The notes under the pieces are model-generated. The model searched no databases and was not told the origin of the DNA. It saw only the letters and a program-made list of their open reading frames with translations. DNA of 64,000 nucleotides, from assembly GCF_030295745.1 (NCBI RefSeq), contig NZ_AP027291.1, positions 5,518,001-5,582,000 on the forward strand, written 5' to 3'. Every line of letters begins with the position of its first letter. Position 1 is the stretch's first letter. This document shows, piece by piece, positions 17,434 to 25,244 of the stretch. This DNA is from Mycolicibacterium sp. TUM20985. Lineage in GTDB: Bacteria; Actinomycetota; Actinomycetes; Mycobacteriales; Mycobacteriaceae. The position numbers and the translations under genes are program-made.

Positions 17434-19074
17434 GTGCCGGCATACGCGCTGGCACTGGCCCTGGCGGTGACCGCGCCGCTGCTGAAACCCGGCTATCTGC
17501 TGCTGCGCGATGCGGTGTCCACGCCGCGTTCGCATCTGACCGATGCCGCGTTGGGCCTCACCGAGGCGGCGCCACGGGCCCTGCCGCAGGACTTCGCGAT
17601 CGCGCTGGCCTCGCACGTCGTCGACGGCGGCGTCATCGTCAAGCTGCTACTGATCGCGGGCCTGTGGCTCGCGGGCTGGGGGGCGGCCCGGCTGGCGGCC
17701 GAGGTGGTATCCGACGCCGGACTGCCCGGCCAGTTCGTGGCCGCGACGCTCGCGGTGTGGAATCCCTATGTCGCCGAACGACTCCTGCAGGGTCACTGGA
17801 GCCTTCTGGTGGGGTACGGCTGCCTGCCCTGGGTGGCGGTGGCGGTGCTGCGGATGGGTTCCGGAGGGCCGTGGTGGCCCGTGTTGTTCTGGACCGCGCT
17901 GGCCGGGCTGACGCCGACCGGGCTGATGCTCGCGGCGACCGTGGCCTTGGTGACGTGCGTCGCCCCCGGCGCGGGCCGCTCGCGGCGGGTGTGCGCAGCG
18001 GCCTCGCTCGGCGCGGCGGTCCTCGGCGCGCTGCCGTGGCTCGTCGCGCCCATGTTGGCGGGCTCGCTGTCGTCGACCCAGGCTGCCGGGGTGACCGAGT
18101 TCGCCGCCAGGGCCGAGCCGGGACTCGGCACCCTCCTCAGCCTGGCGGGTCTCGGTGGGATTTGGAACGGTGAGGCCGTACCCGCAACGCGGACAACGCT
18201 CTTCGCGATCGTCGCGACCGCCGTCCTGCTGATGGTGGTCGTGGCGGGGCTGCCCACGGCGGTGCGTCGACCCGCCGCGCGGCCGCTTCTGATCCTCGCG
18301 GCGGTCGCGGTGCTGGCGCCCGCCCTGATGGCGACGGGCCCCGGCTTGGCCGCCGTCGAGGCGCTCCTCCGGGCGGTGCCGGGCCTCGGGGTGCTGCGCG
18401 ACGCTCAGAAGTGGGTCGCCCTGGCGGTGCCGGGCTATGCGCTGGCCGGCGCCGCGGCGGTCGTCACGCTGCAGCGCCGGATACCGGGCGTCGTCACCGC
18501 GGCGGTGTGCTGCCTGGCGCTGGTGGTCGTGCTGCCCGACCTGGCGTGGGGCGTCGGCGGCAAGGTGACGTCCGTGCGCTACCCGTCCGCCTGGCCGGCC
18601 GCGGCGGCGCTCATCGACGCCGTCCCCGGCCCCGTTGCGGTGCTCCCCCCCGACAGCATGCGCCAGTACCCGTGGGCGGGCGCCGCGCCCGTGCTCGATC
18701 CCCTGCCGCGGTGGGTGTCCGCCGACGTCCTGACCACCGGCGACCTGAACATCGGCGGGCAGACGGTGCCCGGCGAGGGTCGGCGCGCACGAGAGGTGGA
18801 ACGGCTGGTGCAGAACGGGGCGGGTGTCGACGAACTCGCCAGGGCGGGCGTCGGCTGGGTCGTCGTGGAGGGTGGCGAGCCGCGACTCGATTTGCCCGTC
18901 GCGTTCGCCGCCGACGACCTCACCGTCTACCGGGTCGGTGGCGAGCACCCCGCGGCCTCGCACCGCGGCCTCGTGATCGCCGCGCACCTGGTCTGGCTGG
19001 CGTCCCTTCTCGCCGGTGCGGTCGGCATGATCGCCGCGGCAATCACACGGCGTCGCCGAGGTGCGGTCTACTAG
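17434..19074 (+). CDS. Polytopic membrane protein (Rv0226c-like)
   Basis: The ~546-residue protein has roughly ten to twelve membrane spans and no cytosolic enzymatic motif that I recognise. The overall pattern (loop after span 1, long Ala/Val/Leu spans, C-terminal extracytoplasmic segment ending in another span) resembles GT-C-type mycobacterial proteins, but I cannot assign a reaction. Gene order makes it the counterpart of Rv0226c (576 residues). The start is uncertain. GTG 17434 is the first ATG/GTG after the DUF3068 stop; CTG 17374, overlapping that stop, would add 20 residues that are also plausible. Confidence 0.8.
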   Translation: MPAYALALALAVTAPLLKPGYLLLRDAVSTPRSHLTDAALGLTEAAPRALPQDFAIALASHVVDGGVIVKLLLIAGLWLAGWGAARLAAEVVSDAGLPGQFVAATLAVWNPYVAERLLQGHWSLLVGYGCLPWVAVAVLRMGSGGPWWPVLFWTALAGLTPTGLMLAATVALVTCVAPGAGRSRRVCAAASLGAAVLGALPWLVAPMLAGSLSSTQAAGVTEFAARAEPGLGTLLSLAGLGGIWNGEAVPATRTTLFAIVATAVLLMVVVAGLPTAVRRPAARPLLILAAVAVLAPALMATGPGLAAVEALLRAVPGLGVLRDAQKWVALAVPGYALAGAAAVVTLQRRIPGVVTAAVCCLALVVVLPDLAWGVGGKVTSVRYPSAWPAAAALIDAVPGPVAVLPPDSMRQYPWAGAAPVLDPLPRWVSADVLTTGDLNIGGQTVPGEGRRAREVERLVQNGAGVDELARAGVGWVVVEGGEPRLDLPVAFAADDLTVYRVGGEHPAASHRGLVIAAHLVWLASLLAGAVGMIAAAITRRRRGAVY

Positions 19075-19079
19075 GCGCC

Positions 19080-19877
19080 ATGAGTTGGCTGAACACGTGG
19101 TGGCAGGCCGATGTCGTGGACGGCTACAAGGGCCCGCTGCTGCTCAGCTTCACCGCGTTCGTCGTAACCTTCCTGACCACGCGCACCATCACGCGCCTCA
19201 TTCGGGCGGGCAAGGGTCCGTTCCACGATGTCAGCAGCGGTGGGGTGCACATGCACCACTCCACGCCGGGGGTGGTGCTGCTCATCGTCGGCGGCTTCAC
19301 CGGGGTCGGCTCACCGCCGCTGTCGGTGTGGACCTATCTCGCCGCGCTGCTGGTCGGCGTCGGCGCCTCGCTGGTGCTCGACGAGTTCGCGATGATCTTC
19401 CGGCTGCAGGACGTGTACTGGTCCCAGGAGGGCCAGCTGTCGGTGAACGTCGTGACGTTGGCGGGCGCCTGCGTCGGGCTGGCGACGGTCGGGGTGTCCC
19501 CGGTCCAGGTCCGCGATCTGCCGCCCGACATCGCGGCGTTCCGGTATGCGGCCGTCGGGGTGCTGCTCGCGAACTTCGTGCTGGTCGCGATCACGGCGCT
19601 GAAGGGCAAGTACCCCACCGCGCTGCTCGGCGTGTTCTTGTCCCCCATCGCGTGGGTGGCCGCCGTACGGCTGGCCCGTCCGACGTCACCGTGGGCGCGC
19701 TGGCGCTACAGTCCGCGCAAGAAGGCCAGGGCGCAGCGGCGGGCCGCCGCGTTCGACCGTCGGTGGGCGCCCGTGCGGCGACACTGGGATGACCTCATCG
19801 GTGGCACACCAACACCGCCACCTGCCGATCCACAGGCGTCAGACCACGCCGCCAACCAGCCGGCCGTCGACCACTGA
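19080..19877 (+). CDS. Membrane protein with HMHH motif, function unknown
   Basis: The 265-residue protein has five to six membrane spans and a basic, Pro-rich cytoplasmic tail. A striking conserved-looking segment GGVHMHHSTPGV lies just before the second span, and acidic residues in LDEFAMIF follow. A His-rich motif near the membrane could bind metal, but this is only a suggestion. The ATG lies five bases after the preceding stop, so it belongs to the same operon. The M. tuberculosis Rv0225-Rv0226c junction has no gene here that I recall. Its last 39 bases overlap the convergent glycosyltransferase. Confidence 0.78.
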   Translation: MSWLNTWWQADVVDGYKGPLLLSFTAFVVTFLTTRTITRLIRAGKGPFHDVSSGGVHMHHSTPGVVLLIVGGFTGVGSPPLSVWTYLAALLVGVGASLVLDEFAMIFRLQDVYWSQEGQLSVNVVTLAGACVGLATVGVSPVQVRDLPPDIAAFRYAAVGVLLANFVLVAITALKGKYPTALLGVFLSPIAWVAAVRLARPTSPWARWRYSPRKKARAQRRAAAFDRRWAPVRRHWDDLIGGTPTPPPADPQASDHAANQPAVDH

Positions 19878-20990
19878 GTCGAGGACGACGCGCATTGCGT
19901 CGGTGCTCTGGCGCCAGGAGAAGTCACCACTGCGGGCCTGAGCCTTCGCGCCGAGCTGTTCGCGCAGCACCTCGTCGGACAGCAACCGCTCCAGCCGGGC
20001 CACCAGCTCGGCATGGTCGTCGACCAGCAGTCCGGTGACGCCGTCGACGATGGAGTCGGTCAACCCGCCGGAGGACCGGTAACCGATGGTCGGCACGGCG
20101 TGCTGAGCCGCCTCGGTGACCGCCAGCCCCCAGCCTTCCTTGCGCGAGGGCAGGACGTGCACCCAACACCGTTGCAGCACCTCATGTTTGGTGCGGTCAT
20201 CGACATGGCCGTGGAAGACGACGAGATCGGTGATCCCCAGCTGCGCGGCATGCTCGACGAGGCGTTCGTGCCACCAGCCGCCGCCGACGACGTCGAGGCG
20301 CAGATCCGGCATCAGCGGTGCCAGCTCGGCGACGGCGTCGAGAACGTCCTCGATCTGCTTGTGCGGCACCAGCCGCGACAGGACCGCCACCCGCGGCGTC
20401 TCCGACCGTGGCGCCGTCAACGTATCGGCGGGTGCCTCGTCCAACCCATTGCGCACCACGGCGACGCGCTCCGGATCCACGCCGAGGTCGGCGAGATCGC
20501 GCGCCGAGGGCAGCGACACCGTGACGTACTGGTTCTCGCGGTGCAGGCGCGGCGACAGCGTGGCCTCGACGAACCAGCCGATCCGACTCAGCAGTGGGCC
20601 TGCGACGGGCCACTGCTCGCGGTGGCAGTGGTGAACCAGGACCACCGACCGCCGCCCGAACGCCAGTCGCGCCAGGAACGGGATGCCGTTCTGGCTGTCG
20701 ATCACCACGTCCGGCCGCACCCGCCGCAACGGCCCGAGCCCGACGCGCGCCCCCAGCATCGCCAGTCCCGCCAGGACGTAGACGCCGTAGCGGCCGCCAC
20801 CGCGGCTGATCGTGACGCCGTCGAGCACCTCGCGTCGCGGAGCCCCGGGGTAGCGGGCGGTGCGCAGCGTCACGTCGACGCCGTCGGCCGCCAGTTGACT
20901 GCCGATCCGCTGCAGGTAGGTCTCGCTACCGCCGCCCTGCGGGTGGCCGGTGTCGCGCCAGCACAGCAGGAGCACGGAGTGGATGGACAT
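19839..20990 (-). CDS. GT4-family glycosyltransferase (Rv0225-like)
   Basis: This 383-residue retaining GT-B enzyme has the N-terminal donor loop GHPQGGGSETY and the GT4 EX7E motif in the C-terminal domain (RKEGWGLAVTEA). Length and position match M. tuberculosis Rv0225 (384 residues), a predicted mannosyl- or related transferase for envelope glycans; the actual substrate is unknown. ATG 20990 is supported by a TAAGCT -10 (20998-21003) seven bases upstream, suggesting a leaderless mRNA. A longer frame to 22286 is only the shadow of the opposite-strand genes. Confidence 0.88.
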   Translation of the reverse strand: MSIHSVLLLCWRDTGHPQGGGSETYLQRIGSQLAADGVDVTLRTARYPGAPRREVLDGVTISRGGGRYGVYVLAGLAMLGARVGLGPLRRVRPDVVIDSQNGIPFLARLAFGRRSVVLVHHCHREQWPVAGPLLSRIGWFVEATLSPRLHRENQYVTVSLPSARDLADLGVDPERVAVVRNGLDEAPADTLTAPRSETPRVAVLSRLVPHKQIEDVLDAVAELAPLMPDLRLDVVGGGWWHERLVEHAAQLGITDLVVFHGHVDDRTKHEVLQRCWVHVLPSRKEGWGLAVTEAAQHAVPTIGYRSSGGLTDSIVDGVTGLLVDDHAELVARLERLLSDEVLREQLGAKAQARSGDFSWRQSTDAMRVVLDSVVDGRLVGGVV

Positions 20991-21012
20991 TGCGGCCAGC
21001 TTAAACCCCGCG

Positions 21013-21069
21013 CGAGTGGCCACTTGTCGCACGGTTCTGGCCGTTTTGCGTGACATAACTAGCCACTCG
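21013..21069. promoter_or_regulatory. Inverted repeats in the glycosyltransferase/methyltransferase divergent promoter
   Basis: AGTGGCCACT (21015-21024) is a perfect 10-bp palindrome. Its left flank CGAGTGGC (21013-21020) recurs in reverse as GCCACTCG (21062-21069). The two copies flank the region between the two divergent leaderless promoters, so they could be paired operator half-sites. No regulator is known. Confidence 0.35.
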
Positions 21070-21077
21070 GCGCTGGA

Positions 21078-21083
21078 TAGAGT
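21078..21083 (+). promoter_or_regulatory. Predicted -10 box of a leaderless methyltransferase transcript
   Basis: TAGAGT fits the mycobacterial TANNNT -10. It ends six bases before GTG 21090, so transcription would start at or next to the first codon. No good -35 is visible. Confidence 0.5.
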
Positions 21084-21089
21084 CGGGCT

Positions 21090-21854
21090 GTGCGTGCTAC
21101 CCGTCTCCTCGCCCGCCGGGCAACCCTCGGTCGCTCGGTCCGACTGCTCGGCGAGTTCCGCTTCGAACAGCGCGATCCGGCCCGGTTCTACGGTGCGCTG
21201 GCCGCCGACACCGTCGCCATGGTCACCTCGCTGTGGACGGCGACCCACGGCACCGCGCCGACGGGCCGCACGCTGCTCGACGTCGGCGGCGGCCCCGGTT
21301 ACTTCGCGACCGCCTTCGAGGAAGCCGGCGTGGAGTACGTGGGCGTCGAGCCGGATGCCTCGGAAATGCATGCCGGCCCGGCCGGGGAGCGGGGCAACGG
21401 CACGTTCGTCCGGGCCTCGGGCATGGCGCTGCCGTTCGCCGACGACAGCGTCGACCTCTGCCTGTCCTCCAACGTCGCCGAGCACGTCCGGGATCCATGG
21501 CGGATGGGCCGCGAGATGCTGCGGGTGACCAGGCCCGGCGGGCTCGTCGTGCTGTCCTACACCGTGTGGCTCGGTCCGTTCGGCGGCCACGAGATGGGGT
21601 TGGCGCACTATCTCGGCGGTGCCCGGGCGGCCGAGCGGTACGCCCGCAGACACGGTCATCGCCCTAAGAATGACTACGGCTCGTCGTTGTTCGCGGTGTC
21701 GGCCGCCGACGGGCTGGACTGGGCCCGGAGCACCGGGATGCTGATCGCCGCATTTCCCCGCTACCACCCGCGATGGGCGTGGTGGATGACGCGGGTGCCC
21801 CTGCTGCGGGAGTTTCTGGTCAGCAATCTGGTGCTGGTGTTGCAACCGTCGTGA
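21090..21854 (+). CDS. SAM-dependent methyltransferase (Rv0224c-like)
   Basis: The 254-residue class I methyltransferase has the SAM motif I LLDVGGGPGYFA and the acidic end of strand 2 (VGVEPDASEM), followed by a typical MethylT-11 core (SNVAEHV, RPGGLVVLS). Order and size match M. tuberculosis Rv0224c. The substrate is unknown; its place among cell-envelope glycosylation genes suggests a glycan or lipid acceptor. GTG 21090 sits where a leaderless transcript would begin. Confidence 0.87.
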   Translation: MRATRLLARRATLGRSVRLLGEFRFEQRDPARFYGALAADTVAMVTSLWTATHGTAPTGRTLLDVGGGPGYFATAFEEAGVEYVGVEPDASEMHAGPAGERGNGTFVRASGMALPFADDSVDLCLSSNVAEHVRDPWRMGREMLRVTRPGGLVVLSYTVWLGPFGGHEMGLAHYLGGARAAERYARRHGHRPKNDYGSSLFAVSAADGLDWARSTGMLIAAFPRYHPRWAWWMTRVPLLREFLVSNLVLVLQPS

Positions 21855-21856
21855 AT

Positions 21857-21880
21857 ACGAGAACTGCAACAGGTTCTCGT
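21857..21880. promoter_or_regulatory. 8+8 bp operator-like inverted repeat before the aldehyde dehydrogenase
   Basis: ACGAGAAC (21857-21864) and GTTCTCGT (21873-21880) are perfect reverse complements around an 8-base spacer. The right arm covers the -35 position of the predicted promoter (TAATGT -10 at 21897-21902), so a bound dimer would block transcription of the aldehyde dehydrogenase gene. Confidence 0.6.
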
Positions 21881-21909
21881 GTGACGGTTCGGTGGGTAAT
21901 GTGACGGCC

Positions 21910-23394
21910 ATGACACAGAGCACGGCCCTCAAGACATCCGCTTTCAACACCCAGTGGGACAAGCTGTTCATCGGTGGCAAGTGGGTCGAGCCGGCCACGT
22001 CCGAGGTCATCGAAGTGCATTCGCCCGCCACCGGCGAGCTCGTCGGCAAGGTGCCGATGGCCTCGGCGGCCGACGTCGACGCCGCCTGCATCGCCGCGCG
22101 CAAGGCGTTCGACGAGGGCCCGTGGCCGCACACCTCACCCGCTGAGCGCGCCGCCGTCCTCGGGGCCGCGGTCAAGCTCATGGAGGAGCGTGCCGACGAG
22201 CTGAAGTTCCTGCTCGCCGCCGAGACGGGACAGCCGCCGACCATCGTCGACATGATGCAGTACGGCGCCGCGATGTCGTCGTTCAATTTCTACGTCGGTG
22301 CTGCCGACAAGTTCACCTGGGAGGACATCCGCGACGGCATCTACGGCCAGACCCTGGTGCTCAAGGAGCCCATCGGCGTCGTCGGCGCGGTCACCGCGTG
22401 GAACGTCCCGTTCTTCCTCGCCGCCAACAAGCTGGGCCCCGCCCTGTTGGCCGGCTGCACCGTCGTGCTGAAGCCCGCCGCCGAGACGCCGCTGTCGGTG
22501 TTCGCGATGGCCGAGATGTTCGCCGAGGCCGGACTGCCCGAAGGCGTGCTGTCCATCGTGCCCGGCGGTGCCGAGACCGGACGCGCGCTGACCGCCAACC
22601 CGCTGCTGGACAAGTACACCTTCACCGGCAGCTCGGGCGTCGGCAAGGAGGTCGCCAAGATCGCGGCCGAGAATCTCAAGGCCTGCACCCTGGAACTGGG
22701 TGGCAAGTCAGCCGCCATCATCCTCGAGGACGCCGACCTGGATTCGACGCTCCCGATGCTGGTCTTCTCCGGGCTGATGAACTGCGGCCAGGCCTGCGTG
22801 GGCCAGACCCGCATCCTGGCGCCGCGGTCGCGCTACGACGAAGTGGTGGAGAAGCTGTCCGCCGCCGTGGCCGCGATGCCGATCGGCCTGCCCGACGACG
22901 CCGGCGCCATGATCGGCCCGCTGATCTCCGAGAGGCAGCGCGAGCGCGTCGAGGGCTACATCAAGAAGGGCGTCGAGGAAGGCGCCCGCATCGTCACCGG
23001 CGGCGGTCGCCCTGAGGGCCTCGACGGCGGCTGGTTCGTCGAGCCGACGGTGTTCGCCGACGTGGACAACTCGATGACCATCGCCCAGGAGGAGATCTTC
23101 GGGCCCGTGCTCGCGGTGATCCCGTTCGACGACGAGGACGACGCGGTGCGCATCGCCAACGACTCTGCCTACGGGCTGGCGGGCAGCGTGTACACCACCG
23201 ACTTCCCGAAGGCGCTGGAGATCGCGAAGAAGATTCGCACCGGCACCTATGCGGTCAACATGTACGCCTTCGACCCGGGCGCACCGTTCGGCGGTTACAA
23301 GAACTCGGGCATCGGTCGCGAGAACGGCCCCGAGGGCATCGAGGCGTACTGCGAGTCCAAGAGCGTGCTGCTGCCGTTCGGCTACACGCCGTAG
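21910..23394 (+). CDS. NAD(P)-dependent aldehyde dehydrogenase (Rv0223c-like)
   Basis: This 494-residue ALDH oxidises an aldehyde to its acid. It shows the cofactor/general-base segment LELGGKSA and the nucleophilic cysteine in NCGQACVGQTR, plus the conserved EEIFGPVL and PFGGYKNSG motifs. The family and gene order match M. tuberculosis Rv0223c; the natural aldehyde is unknown. ATG 21910 is preferred to GTG 21901 or 21892 because TAATGT (21897-21902) places the transcription start at or beside this ATG. A perfect inverted repeat over the -35 suggests repression by an unidentified regulator. Confidence 0.92.
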   Translation: MTQSTALKTSAFNTQWDKLFIGGKWVEPATSEVIEVHSPATGELVGKVPMASAADVDAACIAARKAFDEGPWPHTSPAERAAVLGAAVKLMEERADELKFLLAAETGQPPTIVDMMQYGAAMSSFNFYVGAADKFTWEDIRDGIYGQTLVLKEPIGVVGAVTAWNVPFFLAANKLGPALLAGCTVVLKPAAETPLSVFAMAEMFAEAGLPEGVLSIVPGGAETGRALTANPLLDKYTFTGSSGVGKEVAKIAAENLKACTLELGGKSAAIILEDADLDSTLPMLVFSGLMNCGQACVGQTRILAPRSRYDEVVEKLSAAVAAMPIGLPDDAGAMIGPLISERQRERVEGYIKKGVEEGARIVTGGGRPEGLDGGWFVEPTVFADVDNSMTIAQEEIFGPVLAVIPFDDEDDAVRIANDSAYGLAGSVYTTDFPKALEIAKKIRTGTYAVNMYAFDPGAPFGGYKNSGIGRENGPEGIEAYCESKSVLLPFGYTP

Positions 23395-23403
23395 CTCGCT
23401 GGG

Positions 23404-25239
23404 CTAGAAGGCCTCCTCCGCCAGCTCCATCGCCGCCAGCTCGGTGGTGTCGATGGCGCGTCGGTCGGCACCGAGACGCGGCAGCACGTTCATCGCGAAG
23501 AACGTTGCTGCGGTGACCTTTCCGCGGTAGAAGGCACGGTCGCGATCGCCGGGCTGCCCGGCCAGCGCTGACGAGGCAATCTCGGCGTGCCACAGCAGCA
23601 GCCAGCCGATCAGCAGGTCACCGACGGCGAGCAGGAACGGTACCGACTGTAGGCCAACGCGATAGACCTCGGACGGCTCGTTGCTCGCCGCGACGTAGTA
23701 GCCCGTCAGCGTCGCGACCATGGCCCGCACGTCGGCGAGTGCGGTGGCCAGCACGGTGCGGGCGGCGGCCAGCTCGGGATGGCCGGCTGCACTCTCGACG
23801 AAGTCCCTTACCTGGTTCAGCACGTGGTCCAGCGCGACGCCACGATCGCGAGCGATCTTCCGGAAGAAGAAGTCCTGCGCCTGGATCGCCGTCGTGCCCT
23901 CGTACAGCGAGTCGATCTTCGCGTCGCGGACGTACTGCTCGATCGGATAGTCCCTCAGATATCCCGAACCACCAAGCGTCTGAAGCGATTCGGCAAGGTA
24001 CTGATACGACCGCTCCGATCCGACCCCCTTGACGATTGGCAGCAGCAGGTCGTTGACGCGCCGCGCGACGTCGGGGTCGGCGCCCGACACCAGCTCCGCG
24101 ACCACGTCGTCCTGATGCGCCGCGGTGTACAGGTAGAGCGCCCGCAGCCCCTCCGCGTAGGCCTTCTGCATCAGCAACGAACGGCGGACGTCGGGGTGGT
24201 GCAGGATGGTCACCTTTGGTGCCGTCTTGTTCGTCATCTGAGTCAGATCGGTACCCTGCACGCGCGTCTTGGCGAACTCGAGTGCGTTGAGGTACCCCGT
24301 CGAGAGCGTGGCGATGGCCTTGCCGCCCACGGCCATTCGCGCGAACTCCATGATCTTGAACATCTGCACGATGCCCTCGTGGCGGTCGCCCACCAGGAAG
24401 CCGATCGCGGGTCTGCCGTTCTGGCCGAAGGTCAGCTCGCACGTCGCCGACGCCGCCAGGCCCATCTTGTGCTCGAGGCCCGTGACGTAGACGCCGTTGC
24501 GCTCGCCGGGGGCCGCCGTCTCGGGATCGGGCATGAACTTCGGCACCAGGAACAGGCTGAGCCCCTTGGTCCCGGGCGCCGCACCAACGGGCCGCGCCAA
24601 CACCAGGTGGGCGATGTTCTCGAAGAGGTCGTCGCAGTCCCCTGAGGTGATGAACCGCTTCACGCCGTCGAGATGCCACGTGCCGTCGGGCTGCTCCACC
24701 GCCTTGGTCCGCCCGGCACCGACGTCGGAGCCCGCGTCGGGCTCGGTGAGCACCATCGTTGCACCCCAATTGCGCTCGACCGCCAGTGCAGCCCAACGCT
24801 TCTGCTGCTCGTTGCCCACGTCGTAGAGGACGTCCATCATCGGCGGCCCGTCGAGGTAGAAGAAGGCCGCCGGAAGCCCACCGACGAGGAACTCGTTGAT
24901 CGCCCACCTGACCATCGCGGGCGCGGGGACACCACCGATCTCCTCGGCCAGGCCGATGCGCGTCCACTCACCCCGCTGCCAGCTCAGCACCGACTCCTTG
25001 AAGGCCTGCGGCAGCGCCACCGAGTGCGTCTCGGGGTCGAACGTCGGCGGGTTCCTGTCACTCTCCTCGAACGACGCCGCGAGCGGGCCCTCCGCCTGAC
25101 GGGCGGCCTCCGCCAACATGGCCTGAACGTCATCGGCGTCGAGACCGCCGAATCTACCGGTGGCGAGCGCCTTTTCGAGGCCGAGCACTTCGACCAGATT
25201 GAACGCCAGGTCCCGGACGTTGGCTTTGTAGTGGCTCAC
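23404..25239 (-). CDS. Acyl-CoA dehydrogenase, FadE5 type (paralogue 1)
   Basis: The 611-residue large acyl-CoA dehydrogenase oxidises acyl-CoA to enoyl-CoA with FAD. It shows the family signatures MVLTEPDAGSDVGAG, LDGVKRFITSGD, HKMGL and QTLGGSGYL, and the final active-site region YEGTTAIQAQDFFFRK. The length equals M. tuberculosis FadE5 (611). It begins at GTG 25239, five bases after the stop of the next entry, and the two proteins are near-identical in layout, so this is a tandem duplication transcribed as one unit. It converges on the aldehyde dehydrogenase. Confidence 0.93.
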   Translation of the reverse strand: MSHYKANVRDLAFNLVEVLGLEKALATGRFGGLDADDVQAMLAEAARQAEGPLAASFEESDRNPPTFDPETHSVALPQAFKESVLSWQRGEWTRIGLAEEIGGVPAPAMVRWAINEFLVGGLPAAFFYLDGPPMMDVLYDVGNEQQKRWAALAVERNWGATMVLTEPDAGSDVGAGRTKAVEQPDGTWHLDGVKRFITSGDCDDLFENIAHLVLARPVGAAPGTKGLSLFLVPKFMPDPETAAPGERNGVYVTGLEHKMGLAASATCELTFGQNGRPAIGFLVGDRHEGIVQMFKIMEFARMAVGGKAIATLSTGYLNALEFAKTRVQGTDLTQMTNKTAPKVTILHHPDVRRSLLMQKAYAEGLRALYLYTAAHQDDVVAELVSGADPDVARRVNDLLLPIVKGVGSERSYQYLAESLQTLGGSGYLRDYPIEQYVRDAKIDSLYEGTTAIQAQDFFFRKIARDRGVALDHVLNQVRDFVESAAGHPELAAARTVLATALADVRAMVATLTGYYVAASNEPSEVYRVGLQSVPFLLAVGDLLIGWLLLWHAEIASSALAGQPGDRDRAFYRGKVTAATFFAMNVLPRLGADRRAIDTTELAAMELAEEAF

Positions 25240-25244
25240 GGTGG

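Noticed and set aside
21858..21879. Repeat before the aldehyde dehydrogenase as a KstR box
   Set aside because: KstR needs a 2-base gap between AAC and GTT; here eight bases separate the arms. It is kept only as an unassigned operator.
20991..22286. N-terminal 432-codon extension of the glycosyltransferase frame
   Set aside because: It runs across the opposite-strand methyltransferase and dehydrogenase. The GT4 family begins at ATG 20990.
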